Shown: positions 39,032-43,163 of the stretch, one piece after another
Layout: each line of letters opens with the position of its first letter
How positions within the stretch are numbered: the stretch's first letter is position 1
IMG/VR virus record: IMGVR_UViG_3300011258_000170
Span: 1 to 43,163 of that record
Length of the DNA: 43,163 nucleotides
DNA from: a virus
Reading direction: 5' to 3' (one strand)
The notes under the pieces: generated by a model
Database searches by the model: none
What the model saw: the letters and a program-made list of their open reading frames with translations, nothing else
What the model was told of the DNA's origin: nothing
Made by a program: the position numbers and the translations under genes

Positions 39032-40860
39032 TATTTTGCATCCATGTAATTGTCCCCGACTCCAATCTCGCAAGCCAAAGGTAAATTTGAGCACCATACA
39101 GGAGCAGTTGTCATACACTGCTCTACATACGATACACACTCTTTTGTTTCTTCTTCCTTACAAATCATGACTAGTTCATCATGAACTGTTAAAACTACTT
39201 TATATTTTTTTGAAACTGATAGAAGTTGATCCCCAATAATATCACGTGCTAACGATTGTATACACCTTTGAAAAACTTTAGCAGGGTGTATATATTCTTG
39301 AATTATATTCCTACCTAGTTTTTTATCATATACCCACGACTCTCTACCATCATCTGTAGATATTTTTCTTAAGTTAGGTAGACCTAAAATCATACCATTA
39401 GGTTTCAGCATACCTTCTTTTGGTACGCTTTGTATTATATTGTTAGCTCCCATTGAGTATTTCTGTCCTGACTTTACTGCCATGAGCATATCACCTGCTT
39501 CACCCCACGCTCTTACTAAATCAGGGTTTGCATTTCTATATGCATACACTATGTTTTTAACTTCGTTTATATCTTTTTCTACCCCGCCCTGTGTTAATAT
39601 GCTGTGCATTTTAACTGCGCCAACACCATAGATACCTGATAAATTAACAACCTTAAATATAAACCGTAAGTCTTTGTCAACTTCGTCATACTCTACACCT
39701 GTTATATCTGATGCTGATTGTTTATATAAATCAATACCTTCTCTGATTAAGTTAACTTTGTCCGTAGACTGTGCAAACCAATACGCTAGTCTAAGCTCGA
39801 TATTACTTAAATCAGCAGCGACTAATTTATATCCTTTTGGAGCACACATAGCTCGTCTGAGCTCAGATGTTCTGGGAAGATTTTGTAGATTAATCCCATC
39901 TACTCCACTCCATCTATGTGATACAACTGCCCCAGAATATTTTAGTGGAACTGCTAGCAAACCTCTGTTAGCTATATGTATAAAGTTCTCTGTGCGTGTT
40001 TCTTCTATTGTAGATTTGTTTCCTATCCTTGCAGATGCTAATGCTTGAATGTAGGGATCGTCATGAGTTAGTAATGCTTTAAACCCTTCATCAGTTTTAG
40101 CAAAGGCGTATGTTTCTTTACCTGTTGCAGGACTTGTCTTCATAGGAATTTTAATTTTTAGGCTTTCTAATATTTCAGCAAATTTAGGGTTGCTCATTAG
40201 TGAATCTTTATCTACCGCTACTTTTTCTAGTAGCTCTTCTTTTGTTGATTTTACTTTAGCTAAATGTCTTACCAGTAATCCTTTGTTTAGTTGAAGCGCA
40301 GGTTCAGTAAACATACGTATAGTTAAATCTATTAGTTTTAATTCTGATTTATTATATTTAGGGAGTAGTTGATAAAATAAAGCGTGAGTTAAATCTACAT
40401 CATTTTTACAATACAACCCGTAGTTATGTAATTCATTCACAGTAAATTGATTTCTGTGTTTACCTAAAGCGTCTTGTACTTCTGTGCCTTTTACCCCTAG
40501 CCCATAAAGCCCTGACAAATTATTTAAAGATACGGATTCTGTTAGTCCATGCAATAGAGTTCCCATACCCATAGTATCAAGCAATCCTTTAGGTTTGATG
40601 TCAAAAATCCAACTAAGTATTGCGCCATCAAATCGCATGTTGTGACCTAATGCGAAACTGTTTTCAAAATCGTGTGATTGTAGAAATGATTTTATTTCTT
40701 CGTGACTGCCTGAGAACCAAACAGTATCTTGATTGTTTTCTTTTACTGCTACACCTATGACCTCAAACTGTGGATCACGTATGTATGCTTCTGTAGTATA
40801 TTTTTTTAAACCATACTCTTTAGAGTAGTATGTTTCAAAATCAATTGTAATTAAATTCAA
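39031..40860 (-). CDS. polA: DNA polymerase I (family A) with 3'-5' exonuclease
   Basis: 609 residues from a TTG start; AAAGG lies about 9 bases upstream. The exonuclease domain shows ITIDFET (Asp7, Glu9), GHNMRFDGAILSW and YCKNDVDLTHAL. The polymerase domain shows motif A DLSNIELRLAYWFA, motif B FIFKVVNLSGIYGVG and motif C VLTVHDELVM (His560, Asp561, Glu562). There is no 5'-3' nuclease domain and no large insertion. It is the replicative polymerase of the phage. Confidence 0.95.
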   Translation of the reverse strand: MNLITIDFETYYSKEYGLKKYTTEAYIRDPQFEVIGVAVKENNQDTVWFSGSHEEIKSFLQSHDFENSFALGHNMRFDGAILSWIFDIKPKGLLDTMGMGTLLHGLTESVSLNNLSGLYGLGVKGTEVQDALGKHRNQFTVNELHNYGLYCKNDVDLTHALFYQLLPKYNKSELKLIDLTIRMFTEPALQLNKGLLVRHLAKVKSTKEELLEKVAVDKDSLMSNPKFAEILESLKIKIPMKTSPATGKETYAFAKTDEGFKALLTHDDPYIQALASARIGNKSTIEETRTENFIHIANRGLLAVPLKYSGAVVSHRWSGVDGINLQNLPRTSELRRAMCAPKGYKLVAADLSNIELRLAYWFAQSTDKVNLIREGIDLYKQSASDITGVEYDEVDKDLRFIFKVVNLSGIYGVGAVKMHSILTQGGVEKDINEVKNIVYAYRNANPDLVRAWGEAGDMLMAVKSGQKYSMGANNIIQSVPKEGMLKPNGMILGLPNLRKISTDDGRESWVYDKKLGRNIIQEYIHPAKVFQRCIQSLARDIIGDQLLSVSKKYKVVLTVHDELVMICKEEETKECVSYVEQCMTTAPVWCSNLPLACEIGVGDNYMDAK

Positions 40861-40870
40861 ATTTTACCTT

Positions 40871-41059
40871 TCATAATAAACATGGTTCAGCATTTTTATA
40901 TGCCAACTCATATTCAGTTAGTTTTTTTACTCTCTTCTTTTTCTTCTCTTTTATAACTTTTATACTAAATTCAGGTTTATCTTTTATAAACCATTCAGCG
41001 TCCACTTTTGTTTGAAACCTTCTTAAAGGTTCTCCATCTTCATCATTTATAATATACAT
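40871..41059 (-). CDS. Short basic protein upstream of polA
   Basis: 62 residues from ATG at 41059, two bases after the previous stop; a start at 41203 would lie inside the neighbouring gene. Reads MYIINDEDGEPLRRFQTKVD then AEWFIKDKPEFSIKVIK and a Lys-rich end. This is a small beta-beta-alpha-beta unit frequent before phage polymerase genes. Function unknown. Confidence 0.55.
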   Translation of the reverse strand: MYIINDEDGEPLRRFQTKVDAEWFIKDKPEFSIKVIKEKKKKRVKKLTEYELAYKNAEPCLL

Positions 41060-41060
41060 A

Positions 41061-41255
41061 TTACTTACTCTTTGTAGTGACCGTATTTGACTTTTTTGCC
41101 TTTCTTTCAGTAGCACAAAATCCTTTAATATTAAACACTCCCATATCGGATTCAATAGAGCAATACCATTTGCCTTCGTAATTAATCTTTGCGTCTTTAC
41201 CACATACGCAACACACTGCAGGGCCGACTCTGTTATCTTCTTTAATAATATTCAT
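41061..41255 (-). CDS. Small Cys-rich (zinc ribbon) protein
   Basis: 64 residues. CCVCGKDAKINYEGKWYC and a later GFCATERKAKK suggest a C4-type zinc knuckle. Starts in an ATGA overlap with the previous gene. Similar small zinc proteins are common in phage replication clusters. Function unknown. Confidence 0.55.
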   Translation of the reverse strand: MNIIKEDNRVGPAVCCVCGKDAKINYEGKWYCSIESDMGVFNIKGFCATERKAKKSNTVTTKSK

Positions 41256-41449
41256 AGTTTATTTGCATACTTTATGTGTTCATCTCTACACTCAGCTGAA
41301 CACCATCGCCTTTTATCTTTTACTTTAACTCCACACCAAATACATTTTCCTGTATCGTTGTTGTTAGCGTCTGTAGAGTCAACACTTTTTAGTGTAGCTT
41401 CTAGTCTATTTAATACTTCGTCGTTTGCTCTGTCTATGTCGTCGCTCAT
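41252..41449 (-). CDS. Small zinc-finger protein
   Basis: 65 residues. An acidic N-terminal helix (IDRANDEVLNRLEATLKS) precedes CIWCGVKVKDKRRWCSAECR, a four-Cys zinc finger, and a short tail. The finger resembles those of DksA/TraR-type and FCS-like small proteins, which can act on RNA polymerase, but the resemblance is short. The start overlaps the DUF3310 gene by 44 bases. Confidence 0.6.
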   Translation of the reverse strand: MSDDIDRANDEVLNRLEATLKSVDSTDANNNDTGKCIWCGVKVKDKRRWCSAECRDEHIKYANKL

Positions 41450-41660
41450 TTTCTTCTAACTCTATACGTTTATTTGCATACCATATCATTTTTTTAAGGT
41501 CTTGGATTAAATTTTCTTTATGTAAACACCTAAGTAAATATTTACCACACTGCCATAGCAGTGGTTCTTTAGGAAAAAACTCTTGTAGTATTTCAATTAC
41601 TTCCCATTTGTTGTTTGTATAGTGCGATGGGTGGTTAACCAAATCTTTTTTGTCTTTCAT
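41406..41660 (-). CDS. DUF3310 protein (T7 gp1.7-like)
   Basis: 84 residues. VNHPSHYTNNKWEVIEIL, then GKYLLRCLHKENLIQDLKKM and IWYANKRIELEE are the typical parts of DUF3310. This domain is also found in T7 gp1.7, a nucleotide kinase. Length is that of the bare domain; there is no additional ATP-binding part. A role in nucleotide metabolism is possible by analogy. The C-terminus RRHRQSKRRSIK is very basic. Confidence 0.8.
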   Translation of the reverse strand: MKDKKDLVNHPSHYTNNKWEVIEILQEFFPKEPLLWQCGKYLLRCLHKENLIQDLKKMIWYANKRIELEENERRHRQSKRRSIK

Positions 41661-41670
41661 GTATGCCTTA

Positions 41671-41964
41671 TTATTTACCCTTGATGTAGAACTCTAACAT
41701 ACTTAAATTAGTTTCGTCAATTAATAAAGCTTTACCTTTGGATTTTGTAATGTCTCTGAGATGTTTTTGTTGAAGTGCTGTGGGTTTGTTTCCATTGGCC
41801 TTGCACTCGATACCAATGAATTGACTTTGATAACACGCTATGATGTCAGGAACTCCTGAACTCATGTAGCCATTAGCCACAGGAAAAAAGTGATAAGCAC
41901 CTATATCTTTTAACTTTTTTACTACTTGTTGCTTAACCCATTTTTCCGTGACTTTTTTGACCAT
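41671..41964 (-). CDS. VRR-NUC nuclease
   Basis: 97 residues. TEKWVKQQVVKKLKDIGAYH, then SSGVPDIIACYQSQFIGIEC and KANGNKPTALQQKHLRDI show the PD-(D/E)XK arrangement of VRR-NUC enzymes: Asp40 in GVPD, Glu53-x-Lys55, and Gln65-Gln66 in the following helix. Single-domain viral forms are thought to act on branched DNA such as Holliday junctions. Complete length. Confidence 0.88.
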   Translation of the reverse strand: MVKKVTEKWVKQQVVKKLKDIGAYHFFPVANGYMSSGVPDIIACYQSQFIGIECKANGNKPTALQQKHLRDITKSKGKALLIDETNLSMLEFYIKGK

Positions 41965-41980
41965 ATATTTTACATACTAT

Positions 41981-42006
41981 ACAAATTCCCGAAATCAGGA
42001 ATTTGT
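41981..42006 (-). repeat. Perfect 9-bp inverted repeat at a gene end
   Basis: ACAAATTCC (41981-41989), eight bases, GGAATTTGT (41998-42006). It contains the stop codon of the 81-residue gene and lies upstream of the VRR-NUC gene on the minus strand. No T run follows, so it is not a standard terminator. It could be an RNA hairpin for processing or partial attenuation, or a protein site. Confidence 0.6.
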
Positions 42007-42240
42007 ACCAGTGATGAAATCTTTTATTCGTTTTAGTATTAAACGACTTGTATTTAGTTTTGTTGTAAATCCTAGATACACATCGTCGATCGCACTTTCT
42101 ACTATAACATAAAAGACACCATCTTTCATACCTACACCTTTGACATGCTTTCGGTTAGGAGCCAGTTTAAGTATAGAAACTTTTTCTTTCTCCTCCTTAG
42201 ACATGCGAGCATAAGGGTGGTCGTGTTTTAATACCTTCAT
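41995..42240 (-). CDS. Unknown 81-residue basic protein
   Basis: Begins MKVLKHDHPYARMSKEEKEK and has beta strands in GMKDGVFYVIVESAIDDVYL followed by a basic helix. Starts in an ATGA overlap with the DUF3150-like gene, so it is co-translated. No family recognised. Its end forms half of an inverted repeat. Confidence 0.6.
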   Translation of the reverse strand: MKVLKHDHPYARMSKEEKEKVSILKLAPNRKHVKGVGMKDGVFYVIVESAIDDVYLGFTTKLNTSRLILKRIKDFITGTNS

Positions 42241-43076
42241 ATGTTCTCCATAATTGAGTTGACTTTATTAACTACGTCAGCACGTAAATCTGAGTGTTGT
42301 CGTAGTTCAGCAGGGTCTACACCCATGAGTGATTTTTCTAGTTTAACTCTTACGTTTTCAAGCTTCGGGTCTTTGGTGACATTCAACTTTGTAAGTAAGT
42401 TAGTTAAGTCTAGGGCGTTGTTGACAAGGCTGTCTCTAAATATTTTTTTGTCATCACCTCCCAATCTCTCTACGATATGTTCTACTGTCTTGTGAACTCT
42501 TGACCAAGCATCATTCATAGCATGTTCGATTCGATCGTCATATGCTTTTTGATACTCGTTTTTAAGTTCTGTTTCCATATCATTGCCTAGGTTTACACGA
42601 AAGTCCCCTGCTTCAGGCACAGGCATAATTGTATACTTCAGACTGAACCTGTTAGCAATTACATCTGTATCAGGATAGTCATTACGGTTAAACAACTCAC
42701 CTAGTCTGTAAGCCATAGCTGTTATGATTTGTGGATAGTTAGTAAGAAACGTTTTTACACGCTCTTTAAACAAGTCCTCATAGTCAGTCAGCTGACTTTT
42801 GTAGTCAAAGAAGTTTGTCATAGGTAACAGTCTCGTGCCTGTATCTGACCACGGCAGTGTCTGTCTTGTATGCCAATCACGTATCTCTGTTGACAGTTTA
42901 GTAATGCGTTCCAATTCGCTTGCCCCTGCCAACAAATGTTTGTTGTAGTTGCCTGCTTTTGTCGTAGTGTTTTTATCAATATCAATTTCTTTTGATACAC
43001 TCTTGTCTAACTTTCTTGCAGTCCATACAGATATGTTTAGGTCTATAAGAACTGAACTTGATGCGATACTAGTCAT
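42237..43076 (-). CDS. DUF3150-like protein
   Basis: About 279 residues from ATG at 43076, which has GAAGGAG 7 bases upstream; the Met at 43130 lies inside the preceding gene. Opens SSSVLIDLNISVWTARKLDK and continues HLLAGASELERITKLSTEIR, WHTRQTLPWSDTGTRLLP. The rest is mainly helical. This resembles DUF3150 proteins found in phages and plasmids beside MoxR/CobS-like ATPases. Molecular function unknown. The start overlaps the upstream gene by 8 bases. Confidence 0.65.
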   Translation of the reverse strand: MTSIASSSVLIDLNISVWTARKLDKSVSKEIDIDKNTTTKAGNYNKHLLAGASELERITKLSTEIRDWHTRQTLPWSDTGTRLLPMTNFFDYKSQLTDYEDLFKERVKTFLTNYPQIITAMAYRLGELFNRNDYPDTDVIANRFSLKYTIMPVPEAGDFRVNLGNDMETELKNEYQKAYDDRIEHAMNDAWSRVHKTVEHIVERLGGDDKKIFRDSLVNNALDLTNLLTKLNVTKDPKLENVRVKLEKSLMGVDPAELRQHSDLRADVVNKVNSIMENI

Positions 43077-43161
43077 TATTTTCTCCTTCAAAATTGTAAG
43101 TTTGTTGGTATTCAATTGTCTTGCCATCAATCATGCTGTCAATAAGCATAATCCCTGGATT
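43069..43161 (-). CDS. C-terminal end of a further minus-strand gene (partial)
   Basis: An open frame enters from the right edge, reads NPGIMLIDSMIDGKTIEYQQ then TYNFEGENND and stops at 43069, overlapping the next start by 8 bases. The coupling supports a real gene. If the DUF3150 reading is right, a MoxR/CobS-like ATPase would be a natural neighbour, but 30 residues do not show it. Confidence 0.6.
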   Translation of the reverse strand, partial: NPGIMLIDSMIDGKTIEYQQTYNFEGENND

Positions 43162-43163
43162 GT

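Noticed and set aside
38380-39139. Long start (39139) for the Cas4-like gene
   Set aside because: The extra 36 residues lie inside polA and look unlike protein of this family; the TAATG start at 39031 is the natural one.
1-43163. tRNA genes, integrase or attachment sites
   Set aside because: I looked for T-loop patterns (GTTCGAxxC), cloverleaf arms and integrase motifs and saw none; a computed tRNA scan would be decisive.

Overview
The window reads as part of an AT-rich, strictly lytic tailed marine phage of podovirus-like build. It has P22/T7-style adaptor and nozzle proteins, a run of ejected internal virion proteins, a family A DNA polymerase and a primase-helicase. I see no integrase, no tRNA, no CRISPR and no insertion sequence. 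Terminase, portal and the main head genes are not visible. The genome is therefore probably cut at both ends: a 12-codon C-terminus is visible at base 1 and another at base 43161. The gene style (tiny lysine-rich proteins in TAATG chains, C-terminal RG/GG tails) is that of uncultured ocean phages. The host is not shown directly.

Layout. 1-731: end of an upstream gene, a terminator, a lipoprotein and a holin-like membrane protein. 771-1048: a self-contained small unit holding a 23-codon gene that is an excellent match to PqqA, the precursor peptide of the cofactor PQQ. It is closed by a UUCG terminator and followed by a promoter and a foldable leader. 1049-10585: virion genes (decoration-like proteins, small basic proteins, two adaptor-type proteins, fibres and a fibre-assembly-like protein). 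10589-14416: an accessory cassette with a membrane fatty-acid desaturase, a cupin, an acyl carrier protein and four 2-oxoglutarate/Fe(II)-type oxygenases. 14454-15389: holin and GH24 endolysin. 15396-30693: tail nozzle and internal virion proteins, ending in a 2098-residue protein with an HEALH metalloprotease motif.

From 30696 to the right end everything is on the minus strand and concerns DNA replication, repair and regulation: primase-helicase, an HTH protein, a putative ssDNA-binding protein, a SNF2-type helicase, a fifth 2OG oxygenase, an HNH-like protein, a Cas4/RecB-type nuclease with a four-cysteine cluster, PolA, a DUF3310 protein, a VRR-NUC nuclease and a DUF3150-like protein. Two promoters can be read there, at 35342-35370 (consensus boxes, 17-bp spacer, overlapping a 13-bp palindrome) and at 37967-37994. 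The two halves converge with only two bases between stop codons.

How it may work together (inference): the minus half is the early/middle programme and the plus half the late programme. The phage carries only the PQQ peptide substrate, no PqqB-E, so it would draw on host enzymes. Likewise it carries an acyl carrier protein without a phosphopantetheinyl transferase. PQQ use plus low GC would fit a streamlined marine methylotroph or another PQQ-using proteobacterium as host. That is a hypothesis, not something the sequence proves.
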